Assembly (NCBI GenBank): GCA_028532985.1
Contig: JANCIK010000011.1
Coordinates: forward strand, 744,001-808,000
Length of the DNA: 64,000 nucleotides
Direction of reading: 5' to 3'
Source: Stropharia rugosoannulata
Taxonomy: Eukaryota; Basidiomycota; Agaricomycetes; Agaricales; Strophariaceae
Shown here: piece after piece, positions 34,445-46,304 of the stretch
How positions within the stretch are numbered: the first letter of the stretch is position 1
How the letters are laid out: each line of letters starts with the position of its first letter
Position numbers and translations under genes: made by a program
Notes under the pieces: model-generated
Database searches by the model: none
The model's input: only the letters and a program-made list of their open reading frames with translations
What the model was told of the DNA's origin: nothing

Positions 34445-36716
34445 TCAAAACATTAGCTTCCCCAAGAAAGGCACAATTCCGGTATCCTTGCTGAGATCAA
34501 CAAGTGTCTGCAAAAGCTCCACATCTTCTCGTGCAATACTATGAGGAAGGGGAGCCTGCGGCGCCTTCTCACTTGATGTCACCTGTGTAGGAGGAAAAGG
34601 CTGTGCGATAGGCTGGCAGACGGTGCCAGGAGGTGGAAGTGTGCCATCCACGAAGTAGTCGCGCACATATTTCTGAGTGCACAGGGAAGGCCCCGAGATG
34701 GAGCAGTGCTGGAGGAAGTATGTCAATGAAATTTGAAGTTCCAATGTGCTCATAGGTTGCTTACTCCGGCTGAGTCCTGCGTAAGCACTACCGAGTCTTT
34801 GAATCCTTTTGACATCTTATTCGCCCTGAAAGTACGCATTAGGACCACATGTAATGCAGAGTGTTTATACATATACGACTTACGCCCAGAGGGGGGTTAC
34901 CGGATCTGAAAGTGGGCTAAGCAAATGTTCAAAGCATCAGATGACTACTATACCTGCAGTATTTCCTATCAACAAGATGGGGTGACTTGTGTTAGCAATG
35001 AAAGGTCCTTGAAAGTGGTCTTTGGGGAACTTCGACCATCCTCTTTACCCAAAAGTGAATACTAAAAAATTAACACGGAAGATTGACACTCACACACAGT
35101 GCGTTCTAATAGTAGCCCAGTAGGCTCCCCAGTCCGGGGAATTCTTCAATAACAAATCAAAATGCTCCTGAGTCGACTTTAAGTCATCGGGAACGTCGTC
35201 GCCGTCATTGCACAGTACAGCCGCCGATGAATCGTCTACAGCTGCAAACGCACGCTCGGGCGAGTCACATGCACATTCATACTTCGGAGTGTTCACTCTG
35301 TCAAAGAGAATACTTCCAGACCCGGCTGCGAGCTCAGCGAGACCTTGCGCGAGCACGGGGAACGCTTCATAGGGCGAGTAGAGTCCCATAAACAGTGCCA
35401 TCTGCAATTTGCTTGCATCTAAGATTCCGTACCCAGACTTGGTGCGTATTGGGAGCGGGCTCTTCTCCAATGATTCTCGGAGGCGGGTCAAGTTCTGACG
35501 AATGTTATCTGCTTCTGGCGCCCAGAACGGACAGCCACTCGGGCCAGCGGCAGCGCATCCGGAATAAAAGCTGTCCATCACCTTGTCTGCGTCCATGAGG
35601 TTATTCGACCACAATGCTTAAGTTGAGTTGTAAACCTGGAGCGTTGACTTCGATGTATGCGTAACCTACTTGTATAGTAGTTCTCAGAATCGACAACACC
35701 GTCGATAATCAAACGCTCAATTTTATCCTATAGCCGATTGTGAGCAATCTGGTGAACTGTAAGCGGTTAAGCAACAGGCTTACTGGGAACATAGCAGCAA
35801 ACGAGGCGCCTAACACTGAGCCATAGCTAGAAAACAAATTGGTATATGTATGCTCCGTTAGAATATGCCAGACTCACGAAAATCCCCAATACTGAATTTT
35901 TGACCTCCCATGAGCTTCGACTATGCGCAGCATGTCGCGCACAGTGTTATCGGTGTTGATGTGCCTCAGAAAGCCTGTATCGGTCTCGCCAGCAAGTTGT
36001 GATTGGATGCGAGCCCTTGCCCATACTTGGGGAACATCCGACAAGCTAGCTGCAAGGTCTCCCTCTTTCCAGAGCTCTCTCTCAACATCTGTCTCGAAAA
36101 AAGAAGCTCGCGGTGTCGACCGTGATATACCTGCCGTGATAGATCAGTGTTATGTACTACAAGATCTTGTTTGCCTACATACCTCTGGGATCGAAGCTCA
36201 GGATGTCGAATTGTGGGCCCAAAATGGTGCTGAAAACCTCCCCTCTTGCTCCCCGAATGAAGTCAATTCCACTGCCACCTGGACCACCAGGGTTGAAAAG
36301 GACCGGACCACGATAGAATCCAGACTCGGGCGGAACGACCGCTGGCTTGCGGATGAGCGCGAGGTTGTATTGCTCCCCATCCGGTTCAGAGTAGTTCATA
36401 GGAACCTGGTCAGAGTTTCAGCATCGTTGCGAGAGTACAGACCTAGAGCATACCAGAAGTCTTGCACACTCCCTGTCCTCGTAGCAATCTTGCCATTTCA
36501 GAGTCTTGTGTGCAGTGATCTACAATACAGCGTCGTTATAACCCATATTCAGAGGACTATCGTAGAGCACACCTTATCCCACGAGAACTCTGCATTTCCG
36601 GCATCATGAATAGACTTGACTTGAAGTAGCCGTTTGGTGTCCGGAAGGTATAACAAGCCTAGTCCGAGCAGACTAAGAGACACGAGCGCATATACTCGCT
36701 TCGAAATCCGGGCCAT
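34445..36716 (-). CDS. Alpha/beta-hydrolase peptidase with TAP-like C-terminal domain (family S33 type)
   Basis: Start ATG at 36716 gives a signal anchor or signal peptide (VYALVSLSLLGLGLLYL). A following exon reads ITAHKTLKWQDCYEDRECAR, then LLVPMNYSEPDGEQYNLALI, GPVLFNPGGPGGSG (oxyanion-hole region) and FDILSFDPRG. The nucleophile elbow GFSYGSVLGASFAAMFP spans an intron near 35830. The C-terminal part has SILFDRVNTPKYECACDSPE, CVGW-type WATIRTHC, then PILLIGNTADPVTPL with the catalytic Asp, and AGHCSISGPSLC with the catalytic His, followed by YVRDYFVDGTLPPPGTVC. This order and the many Cys are those of secreted tripeptidyl/prolyl aminopeptidases with a TAP-like domain. Its likely role is release of short peptides or amino acids from extracellular protein. 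About 600 residues in roughly ten exons. Neighbouring genes are unrelated. Substrate specificity is not visible. Confidence 0.9.
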
Positions 36717-36740
36717 AGTGGATGAAGAGGTTGCAGCCTG

Positions 36741-37115
36741 AACGAAAGAATCTTCTCAGTTTCTTCGTATTCGTTCTCGCGGTCACTGCGCCGTCTGCAT
36801 AATGCGATATCAAAAGACCACATGGTATACATGATTGGTTGTGTGAGCACTGAGGAAAGTTAAGCGAATCATGGGAACTGACAAACAACTTCGCGCGCAC
36901 TGGCACCACCATATTCCCATGGAGCGCGACTATCCCAGTGCAGGTTGAAGAAACAGAGAGGGAATCTTCTCGGCATCATCATAGTCGTTCTCGGGGTGAC
37001 TGCTCTCTGTCTGAATAATGTAATATCAAAAGACCACATGGTGTACTTACAGGATCATGGTTTGTGCGAGGAAAGTTAGTTAAGCAAAACCTGGTCAGGA
37101 AGTGATGAATACTTC
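36741..37115. repeat. Imperfect direct duplication upstream of the peptidase gene
   Basis: Two copies of roughly 165 nt, at about 36741-36900 and 36955-37115. Both contain GAATCTTCTC, then CGTTCTCG, the best-matching block ATATCAAAAGACCACATGGT and, further on, GAGGAAAGTTA and ACTTCGCG. The copy near the gene directly abuts its start codon region, so the duplication covers promoter or 5' leader sequence. Confidence 0.7.
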
Positions 37116-38722
37116 GCGGGCGGCGATGAAGCAGTTTCACTTTCGGCACACCGGTGGGCGCTGCCTGTTCTTATGGTTGGCACGCTGTAAAAGAAAATAG
37201 AGCACATCTTTTATATATATACAAGGCTGGCCCTATGACAGGAATTAATATCAGAGTTATCATTAGAAGATAAACACCATAAAGCTTACTGGCGAACAAT
37301 ATCTCCTAACCGTGATGCATGTGCGTAAGTAATCATATTGATACAGAACTTTCAAGGTCAGTGCGGTTAGCAATATGCGTGTCCTGACGTTTTGGGATCG
37401 AATATTAGCTCCATGTCACGGTATGGCTACCCCGCCTATTGAGTGTGCTCGAGACTCTACATAGTATTGCTCCTTGAAGCTTTTTTTGGATCAGGATGAC
37501 ATGTGTTAACATCAAGTCAACCCTAAAATGTACGAGAAGTTGACGCTTTTAAGTTAATTTTGAGTTGGCCAAAAAGCCCACCTTCCCGGAGTGAAGGTTT
37601 GGCAAACAAGCAGTGCCATAGAAACTCCAAATATTGCACTGGAGACTTGTTGAAACACACGCTTTCAACGAGAAGTGGGGTTTCCAAGTCAAAACAGAAT
37701 AATCCTCTATAAATAGATTGTCATGTCCATAGGCGGGCTTAAGCGCTCGCAAATTGAACTTGTAGAGAGTACCGTATACAGTGTACATAGAGCACTTAAG
37801 TAAAATACTCATGACGAGCCCCATTTGATTGATTCATGGGTACTTAAAGTCTCAGTTATCAAAGGTCTCTCAGCAGCACGACAAATCTGAAGTCCCTGAA
37901 ACTATATTTATCCCTCACACAAACTAGGGTCAGATAAGTTAGGAAGGAGAGGGACAGAAGATTATACATAAGAAGACAGAAAATATTATGGTTAACCTCT
38001 TTTACCCTCTCACTCTGCAGACCTGAGGCTGTCAGGTGGGCTGTTCGTAAACACTCCGATTCATTGAAGTAAAGTCAACGTGAATGCGGCAACTCAAATT
38101 TCTCCGAGAACTTATTAGGCGATAGAAAATTCTCAGTTTCCCAGGTCTGGTTCAACGTCGGTGTAGTCATACATGTCCGATGTTAAAATAAGCGTAGCAC
38201 AGTGTGATCAGCACATGAGAGAGGAATAAGTGAATTCACGTTTGGCCTCGGTGAGCTCGAGAGGCAAACGGATGCAGGAAAATTACATCGAGGAACTATT
38301 AAGTAACAAAAATAGATTAAATGGACAATAACTCAGTGATTGGGTAATGAATGGAAGACACTTAGAAAGTACTCATTGCGTACGCTCGCAAAGCACGCGT
38401 GATGCGTCTAGAATTCCAACATCCGAGACAATGGAGTACACACGACGAAGCTTGGTTGTATCCGAGTACGTATTTCACAAACTTCTGCGTGCTTTATTCT
38501 AGCTCGTGATAACCACAAATCGGACAATCATATTCAATTCACAAGATTTACATAAACTTTGTACATTGAATGGCATGCTGTGTGATCTCTTGGTCCGTCT
38601 TTGCTTCATCGATTATTAGACAGACGTGAGAGATCTCTCACTAGCTCACCATGCCTGAACGTAGCTGAACGTCCACATAAATACCACCCCCCAAGGTACT
38701 GACTTGTTTGACATCGAATCTC
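37116..38722. other. Intergenic, no gene recognised
   Basis: AT-rich, many stops in all frames. A TATA-like word (ATAAATA, about 38678) lies some 45 nt before the P450-1 start. Nothing else supported. Confidence 0.45.
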
Positions 38723-40928
38723 ATGGAGACTAATTTGCTTACTGCTTTCTTAGTAGCCATTTTGCTGGCGGGTGTCATTCGACTGACAGCCGTTGGTTGG
38801 AGACGTTCTGCAACCCGCCATTCGCCTTACCCGCCTGGCCCGCCAGGGAAGTTTATTCTTGGTAATCTGAGAGACCTTCCCCCATCATTTGCATGGATAA
38901 CATTCACGGAATGGGCCAAGATATATGGTTTGTTCTTCCTTCTTTGCAGACGGGTTGTGGTTTTTTTGACGAGTCTGTAAAGGGGACATCTGTCACTTTA
39001 GAGTGCTCGGAAAGAGTACAGTTGTACTCAACTCATACGAAGACTGTGAGGAGCTCATGGTAAAGCGCTCTGCTATCTATTCCAGTAGACCTGCAATGCC
39101 TATGATGGATATGTGAGTTACTCCTTATATTAGTTTTCATGCTCAAGGTGCTATCATATGTTTACTAATCTTTGTCATGATTGTCACGGTAATAGGATGG
39201 ACTGGACGAAGATGCTTTTCGCGTTTTTCCCTTACAATGCCCGATTCAAAATGCACAGGCGCTACCTCCAGCAGGTTATGAAAGGAGAATCACTACTATC
39301 CTACCGACCAATGCAATTAAGAAAAATCTACAACTTACTTAATGGTCTAGCTACTACTCCCGACAACTTTCTGGAGCACTGCCGGACGTGAGTTAAGACA
39401 CTTCAAGTTGCGTTGTAGCTACATTAACATTTGAATCGCCCAGTCTACCTGGCGCAGTGATTATGTCAATTGTGTATGGGCACGACGTTTCCCCAAAAAA
39501 CGACTACTATATAGAACTTGCGGAAAACGCAATCGGCGTTCTTTCAGACGGCTATCCTGCTAGTGCATTCCTTTTGGATGTGATACCCATCCTTCGGTAC
39601 ATCCCTGCCTGGTTTCCTGGAGCCGCTTTCAAGCGCCTTGCACTTAAAGGACGGGCAATGGCCCATGAAATGCGCGATGTCCCATTCGAAAATGTGTGCA
39701 AGAGGATCGTACGTGCTTTTCTCTCTGCCAATACATAATTACACTCCTCACCAACGGGTTACACTGCATATTCACGAATATACAGGCCGAAGGCAACGCC
39801 ACCCCCTGCATGGCTGTAACTTTGTTAGAAGGCTGTCAATCTGAGGAAGAGCGCCTTGAAGTAGCAAATGTATGCACAGTGGCTTATGCAGGTGATCATC
39901 GAGTTCTAAATTAAGTCAATTGCTGTCCTGACTTTACTTTTATCTCATTTCAGGAGGAGCCGACACGGTTAGTATTCCCACCGCCACTGGCATTACATAC
40001 ACGCGCTGATTAAATTAATTATGCTTTACAGTCAGCAGCGCTATTGTCATCCTTCTTTTTGATCATGGCCCTATTTCCAAACGTCCAGAATAAAGCCAGA
40101 CAGGAAATCGATAACGTGATTGGACATGGAAGATTGGTTGCATTTGATGACTTACCATCCATACCATATATTACGGCCTTGGTTAGAGAGATCTTACGGT
40201 GGAGACCGATAGCACCCCTTTCAGTCGCTCATTCCACCACGGAAGACGATGTATATAAGGGATATTACATACCAAAAGGTTTGCAGAGCCTCGCAATAAA
40301 CTTCATGTCAGCGCTTGATAATTTCTTTTAGGTTGTACTATTGTTAGTAATGTGTGGTACGTCTTATCATTCACATAGCCTCAGTGAGCATGTGCGGACT
40401 TACTGTTTTCCAGGGCTATATCGCGTAATCCTGAGAGGTACTCTCAGCCTGAAGATTTCAATCCCAATCGTTTTTTCAACAAGGACGGCACGCTAAATGA
40501 CGACGATGTTAGTTATGCATTTGGTTTTGGAAGGAGGTGTGTCATTATATCATCCCTCATGAAGTCGTCTAAGCTAAAACTTCTCTGCAGATATTGCCCT
40601 GGGGTACAACTTGCAATGTCTACGGTATTGAAAATTTTGCTCATTTATTTAATCAAAAGTCATCTAACATCTTTTCAGTCATCCTTGACAATTGCTTTGG
40701 TCATACAGAACTTCATTATTGGCAAGAAAAAGGATTTGAGAGGCGAAGAGATCCCTATAAAGCCTAGTTATAAAGACGGACTTATATCGTACGTTTCCTC
40801 TTTGTTCTTTTGTTACAAAGTTCTCCGCTTATATTAAATCCAGACATCCGCTCTCCTTTGAGTGCTCCGTCGAGACTCGTTCCGCTGAGACGAGAAAACT
40901 TGTCTTGGAAGTCGTTGGTAATTACTAG
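38723..40928 (+). CDS. Cytochrome P450 monooxygenase (P450-1)
   Basis: A membrane-bound (ER) haem monooxygenase. ATG at 38723 gives the N-terminal anchor TNLLTAFLVAILLAGVIRLT and the proline hinge YPPGPPGKFILGNL. Exon 1 ends at KIYG; the next exon starts GDICHFRVLGKSTVVLNS (acceptor CTGTAAAG near 38980). Then come YSSRPAMPMMDM/MDWTKM, RRYLQQ (helix C region), VIMSIVYGHDVSPKNDYY, the I-helix AYAGGADT, KARQEIDNVIG, VREILRWRP with the ExxR pair, HSTTEDDVYKGYYIPKG, NPERYSQPEDFNPNRF, and the haem loop YAFGFGRRYCPGVQLA with its Cys ligand split from FGFGRR by an intron. The last exons read NFIIGKKKDLRGEEIPIKP and HPLSFEC, with the stop at 40926-40928. All exons connect in phase, so the gene appears intact. 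The order resembles the large Agaricomycete P450 families; substrate unknown. A haloacid dehalogenase gene follows 240 nt downstream in the same direction. Confidence 0.92.
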
Positions 40929-41167
40929 CGTCAGGAATCTTCACCTTCGCGGTATTAACATGTAACCGGTGTGCGAATGAATATGAATCTTGTTTCAGCA
41001 AGTGTGGTGTATCTGCAATGAACCTGTATGCATTGGAAACCTTCTCCAGAAAAGGTCATGCGTAAATTTACACCTGATGTGCTACTATTTCTTCAAATAG
41101 AATTGTGCAGTAGTTCTCACCTCACGCTTCACTTTCACACTGTTCGTATCCTGCCCTTACTATTCAG

Positions 41168-42299
41168 ATGTCTCATAGCCAGAGCCCAATTACGCACGTC
41201 ATTAAAGCGTTCGTATTTGACGTCTTTGGAACGGTCTTCGACTGGCGTACCAATGTTGTCGCCGAACTCGAGCAGGCGGGAAAGAAGCATGGAGTACAAT
41301 CCAGTAAGCGGATCTCAATCAGCTTTAGTATGACAAAACTCAATGAAACTCTGCGACTTTAGACTGGAATCAATTTGCGCAGCTATGGAGAAATGCATAT
41401 TTTCGGAATACGTACGTGCCATTGAAACTGTACGAATAAGTAGACTTAATGGCTCTTCAAAATTTGATGCTTCAGGCGTCTAATTTCGGAAGGTAAGCTC
41501 GATGGGCCGCTCAGCGTTGATGTAATGCACCGACAGGAAAGTGGTCCCTCTCTAGTTATCAGCTGAATTTGATCTGAATTGTTTGACAGATCCTCGACGA
41601 ATTACTGGCTCTATCTGAGTATTCCGAGATTGGGGGAGCATGGAACGACGAGACACGACAAAGCCTGACGATGTCATGGCATAGGTTACGTGGTACGTCA
41701 CACTCTTCGCGAAATGTGTTTTCCTTCTCTGCTTTTTCTCCGCTGAGAGTTGTACGTAGGGTGGGAAGACGCCCTGGAAGGAATAAAGAACCTTAAGAAG
41801 ACATCTACAGTTGTCGGGCTCTCTAATGGCAACATGAGTCTATTAATTGACTTGGTGAGCAAGTACGCACCATTAGCATCCTCCGACATGCTGACAATGG
41901 GTCTTCTATCGACAGGCAAAACACGCAGAAATCCCCTGGGATGCCATATTCTCGACAGAGCTCTATAACACGTTCAAACCGTCAGTCCATTCCATATTTT
42001 CATAATACTCTTATATCTGGTATAACCTCACTTGCAGAAACCCCAGGGCATACCAAGAGACAATGCGCCACCTCCAATTAGCCCCCGAGCATTGCCTCAT
42101 GATCTCTTCGCACATGTGGGACTTGCGAGGAGCGGCAAACGCAGGGATGATCACCGCATATGTGCCCCGTCCGGACGAGGACTCCCCCAAGGAGCCAGTG
42201 GTACAGACGAAAGCACACGGAGGGGAGGTTGACTATGTCTATCGTAACATCAGCGAGCTCGCTGTGGATTTCATCTTGGCACGAGTTTCGAGTGTATGA
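41168..42299 (+). CDS. HAD-superfamily 2-haloacid dehalogenase (type II)
   Basis: Hydrolyses C-halogen bonds of short 2-haloacids through an aspartyl-ester; many fungal members may act on other small substrates. Start ATG 41168. Motif I is IKAFVFDVFGTVFDWR with the nucleophile Asp; exon 2 begins WNQFAQLWRNAYFRNT. Then come ISEGKLDGPLSVDVMHRQ, ILDELLALSEYSEI, and WEDALEGIKNLKKTSTVVGL with SNGN (motif II). The exon AKHAEIPWDAIFSTELYNTF leads, after an intron, to KPNPRAYQETMRHLQLAPE and MISSHMWDLRGAANAGM (motif IV with its Asp), then TAYVPRP. The stop is at 42297-42299, giving roughly 260 residues, the normal size. All junctions are in phase with GT-AG introns, including one of about 60 nt after NMSLLIDL. 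Its position directly after a P450 gene may mean a shared role in handling halogenated or other xenobiotics, but this is inference. Confidence 0.92.
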
Positions 42300-43827
42300 C
42301 AGAAAGAACTTATTCAGTTACAGTAGGAAGATGTAGTAGTATAGGCTTTACTCCTCAACTCTTGTGCAGACAGGATCAATGGAAGCTGTACCGTTTCAGC
42401 CGCTCGTCAGCCGATTCAACTTCCGACCAGTCAAGTTCTCACGCACAGGATGTATTCAACGTAAATGCTACACTGGCGATACATGGACTACAGATACTCC
42501 CGGGGCTTCAGCTACATGTATGTTCCTAATTAAATTAAATTCTAACTCACGCTGAAGGACTCAGAATGGTAGAGTAAATGAAATAATACATGGGCAATGT
42601 AAATTAAATCAGCCACGACCACCGGATGATAGTCCCAATAGTAGGCCAACCAGCAACCAGGCATTCAGCTGCGGCCCAGTCTTCTTCGAATCGAGGCAGT
42701 GGCATACCTTCTGTGTGGGTAATACCCATCAGAGTCATCTCCAATTTAAACTGCCAATCTCAACCTCAAACGTTGGTAAACATGTTAATTACACTCGCTG
42801 GTAGTCTTTGCCACACGGACTATGGCAGAATGGCCGCTATTTTATTGTGATTTCTTGTTGACTTTACCTCTGTCATCTTGTTTTAATTGTCTGAACCAAG
42901 TCTGAACGGGCTGTTGTCAACGTTGACATTGGCAAGCCGTCTAAAAATGGAACACATACTACTAGTAAATGGTTCTTTACATAAGATGCCTTTAATGTTT
43001 TATTCCAGAGCATACGTTTAGGCTGCTTTGTTGAAATCTCAGCTCAGCGTCTTTCATGATAAAAGCTGTACTGGTCTATGCTCCAAGCTATGGTGGACGA
43101 TCTTAGATAACGGAAAGGCAATGGAAAGGTCGTCTAACATTTTGCTAACACTTGTCCTCATATGTCAAACATATTCGCGACGCTTTTGTTAATTTGGTTG
43201 TGTGCCATCTCCGCTTTGCTTTGGCTTCCGACTCCCGAGTAATTATAACCCACATATGATCCGTCGTCGCCCTTAGTTGAATGGCCCGTACCGAGGATAC
43301 ATCTGGTACCTTTGTTTGTACACCATCCTAGAATGGTGTACAAACAAAGACCACCGAACACTCGCTCCGCCCTTGCAACAAACTCACAACTCCTTACAAC
43401 CAACATACGACAATATTGCAAGGTTCCTGCAGCTACTTACTCAGTCAGTTCTGGACTGATGCATACGATCGACTTATGGCCTTAAAAGTATCTACAAGTA
43501 CGGCCTGGGAACGCCTCCGCCGGGCGATTCCCGTTCTAAAAACAACCTTTGACTTTTCGGGGTTAACGACACATTGCAAACGGCAGGAACAATAAAAGGC
43601 CACATGCACAATGGAATGCCTGTTTGCTACGCTTGAGTGGCCCTCAAGCATTCCAGATTATTATAAAGTTCGCCATTTTACGCCCAAGGTCCGTATCTCG
43701 AACCCAGTTTCACCCTCTTTCACATTTTTTTCATTCACTTACTTGGCTTGTTAGGCTTCGCAGAGCGACTTTCTAACGACCTCTTTCACGACCTCAAAGA
43801 CTTTTTTTGCTTGGTGAAATTCAAATC
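42300..43827. other. Intergenic; holds a perfect inverted repeat
   Basis: No gene motif in any frame. Contains the 17-bp inverted repeat at 43310-43349 and, near its end, a TATAAAG word (43662-43668) about 165 nt before the AA9 start, followed by a pyrimidine-rich stretch typical of fungal promoters. Confidence 0.5.
43310..43349. repeat. Perfect 17-bp inverted repeat with 6-nt loop
   Basis: CTTTGTTTGTACACCAT at 43310-43326 is the exact reverse complement of 43333-43349, with CCTAGA between. It would form a strong hairpin in RNA or a cruciform in DNA. There is no T or A run that would mark a bacterial-type terminator. Confidence 0.95.
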
Positions 43828-44889
43828 ATGAAGGCTTTATCAATCCTTTTGCCTCTTGTCGGCGCAGTCAGCGTCTCAGCGCACGGCTTCTTAGCTGCGG
43901 TGACGATTAACGGACAATCGTTCACGGGCAACGTGCCTGCGGCGCCGACCAAGCCCAGTATCATCCGCGAGGTCAGCACGCAGGACCCGAATAAGGGAGC
44001 AATGAACCCATCTCTTACCTGCGGTGCTAATGCTACGGCCGCCTCACTCATCGGGAATGCGAACCCAGGCGATGCTCTTACTTTCAGTTGGAAGGCAGCG
44101 GATTTGAGCAACGTATGTGTCTGCAAATTTTCGTTTCATTGAGTTTTGCCAACTAACCTGTTCATAGTGGCCACACAACACCGGCCCCATGCTCACCTAC
44201 CTCGCTTCATGCGGCTCGACGACGTGCGACCAGTTCGATGCATCGAACGCTAAATGGTTCAAGATTGACCAGGTTGGCAAGACCCCCGGGGATAACAGTA
44301 CTTGGGTACAGGCCCAACTCAGTACGTCATGTTTTCGTTTTTTTTAGAAGGAACCTCCCTAACCTGCAAAACAGTGACAGGAGGAGTAGCAACGGCAACT
44401 CTCCCTGCTAACCTTGCCCCAGGGAACTACCTCCTTAGGCACGAAATCATCGCCCTCCACCTCGCCATATCTCTCGGCGGCGCCGAGTTCTACCCAGCCT
44501 GCGCCCAGATCACCGTTGGAGGGAGCCAAACAGGCGTGCCTGCGCCGAGTGACCTCGTCAGCATCCCTGGAGCATACAGCGACAACGACCCGGGCATCTT
44601 CGATCCCAACGTTTTCACCCCCGATGCACCCTACACCTTCCCCGGCCCCCCGATCGCTAGCTTCATCACCGGAGCTTCTACCTCGTCTGGCTCGAACTCT
44701 GGTAGCACCACTCCATCTTCCACGAGTGGCAGCGCGCCTGCTCAGACGTCTTCCGCTGGTGGCAAGCAGTGCAAGATCAGGAAGCGCGCAAACAGCACGT
44801 CCGATATCACTGCTCGTTCCGATCTCTACTTCCCCCGTCCGCACCACTTCAGCCGTGTCATGCGTCGTCTCGCATCTACCATCTACTGA
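43828..44889 (+). CDS. AA9 lytic polysaccharide monooxygenase
   Basis: A copper enzyme that oxidatively cuts cellulose and related polysaccharides outside the cell. Exons 43828-44112, 44168-44321 and 44375-44889 join in phase to 317 residues. The signal peptide ILLPLVGAVSVSA is followed directly by His-Gly, the mature N-terminal His of the copper brace (HGFLAAVTINGQSF). The second brace His is in WPHNTGPMLTYLASC at the start of exon 2 (codon 44174-44176). LAPGNYLLRHEIIALH holds the second-sphere His, and GAEFYPACAQITV the axial Tyr; the residue before Phe-Tyr is Glu where most AA9 proteins have Gln. After the catalytic domain (about residue 235) comes a Ser/Thr/Gly linker, then a basic tail (KQCKIRKRAN and HHFSRVMRRL), instead of a CBM1. 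A 5' TATAAAG lies at 43662. It is a typical wood-decay enzyme. Confidence 0.94.
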
Positions 44890-46304
44890 AATCCTATCGG
44901 CATTGACATACAACATTGTATCACTACTTGCATTTCCCAACTATCATGAGACGTTGATCGTCGTGTACTTGTAGTCACACTGATCATCTTGCCTATGTTG
45001 TAAACCTCCTACACTCCTTTATGTTCTCATTCTTGTTTTAATAATCTAGAGGTTAATATTGTTGTATTTATTGTAGTTGTGCGGTAATACCATTTGGAAT
45101 TTGCTCTATTGTGAAGTGATTCAACGGATCCATCCTACGGAGATACAGGAGCTTAAATACCAAGCTAACTTGAGGGCGTAGCTCATTGCCTGCTACTGCC
45201 TGCTAATGATCATGATAGGATCCGGTGGTTATTGCAGATTTCATTTCCACTTCCATATATCACCTCATTCCGAGGCCGAATGAAGGCGAGAGCACTGCCT
45301 GCAAGCGGCCACTGTGAAGTAACTCGAAATGGATTGAATGCTGAGATGTATGTACTTACGCGTGTAACATAGTCAACGGGACTCGTGGAATGCTGGGAGA
45401 GAAAATATGGATAAATGAGATTGCATTGGGTGACTGTTAGGAGCTGTACACCACTCGAGTCTGATTGGAACGTTGGAAAGAAGGCTTGGAGGATGATAAG
45501 AACATGATCATGATCTCAGTAGCATGTAAAAATTTGGCTCGATCAAGATCAGCCACAGAATTCACTGCGCGCTGGAGTAGGCTGCAGTTCTTGACAAGGC
45601 TCGACATGAATTGTGCACCAGCATACCTGCTACCGTGACCCGGTGCTTTAGAAATGGAACATGTACCGTGCGGTTTCATTTCTCGGCCACAGTGAGAAAA
45701 GGTAGTGGTTACTTCGGTATCAACGCGCCGGTCATGAGCGTGGCCAACACCGCATTTATACTAACCATTGTCTTCCGGCCAACAGACAGTACTTTGCCAG
45801 AGGTTGCCAGGCAGCCCGGCCTCGTGTGCTGCATAGGTGTAGCTGAGGCATGAACCGCTAACTCGAGATCTCAACGCCGACGTTCACCCCACAATACGAA
45901 GAAAAATTTCATACTTTTATTTTTCGTCTACATCTACGATCTAGAGTTCTACAAAATCTAGTTATCGCATATTATTAGTTAGTCAGTCAACATGTATCTA
46001 TCCTATTTAAACACTATGGAACAGGTATAACAAAAAAACGGAATGGAATGCAAGAGCCAAAGGGAAGATGAGATGGAATCGAAGAGAATTGAGTCGAGAT
46101 GAAATGGAGATGTGAGGAGAGCGTATGAGGGTGGAAAGCGCGTGTGTGGGAGGAGAGCATGTGTGTTGCGGATGTTGATGAGAAGGATGGGAGGGGGACA
46201 TAAATAGAATGTAGTGCACTGTGGGTCCAGTTCGTCCGGGTTATTGTTTGTACCTTCGTCCGCCTTCAGTCTGCTAGTGGAGTACAGAAACGCAAGGGAA
46301 GTTC
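44890..46304. other. Intergenic with purine-rich tract
   Basis: 3' flanks of the AA9 gene and of the convergent MFS gene. The plus strand is strongly purine-rich from about 46040 to 46195. A minus-strand frame at 45437-45679 has an ATG and the protein-like stretch SSLVKNCSLLQRAVNSVADL but no recognisable family. Confidence 0.45.

Noticed and set aside
35923..36609. 228-codon plus-strand frame
   Set aside because: It is antisense to exons of the TAP peptidase, whose motifs (GPVLFNPGGPGGSG, FDILSFDPRG) are unambiguous.
38927..38981. Apparent loss of the strand after KIYG in P450-1
   Set aside because: At first the exon seemed to start at VLGKST with residues missing. Using the acceptor CTGTAAAG restores GDICHFRVLGKST in phase, so the gene is intact.
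41838..41915. Apparent frameshift in the dehalogenase after the SNGN motif
   Set aside because: Removing a GT-AG intron of about 60 nt after LLIDL joins it to AKHAEIPWDAIF, so no frameshift is needed.
44359..44940. Long frames antisense to, and in a second phase of, the AA9 exon
   Set aside because: Both are shadows of the GC-rich third exon of the AA9 gene.
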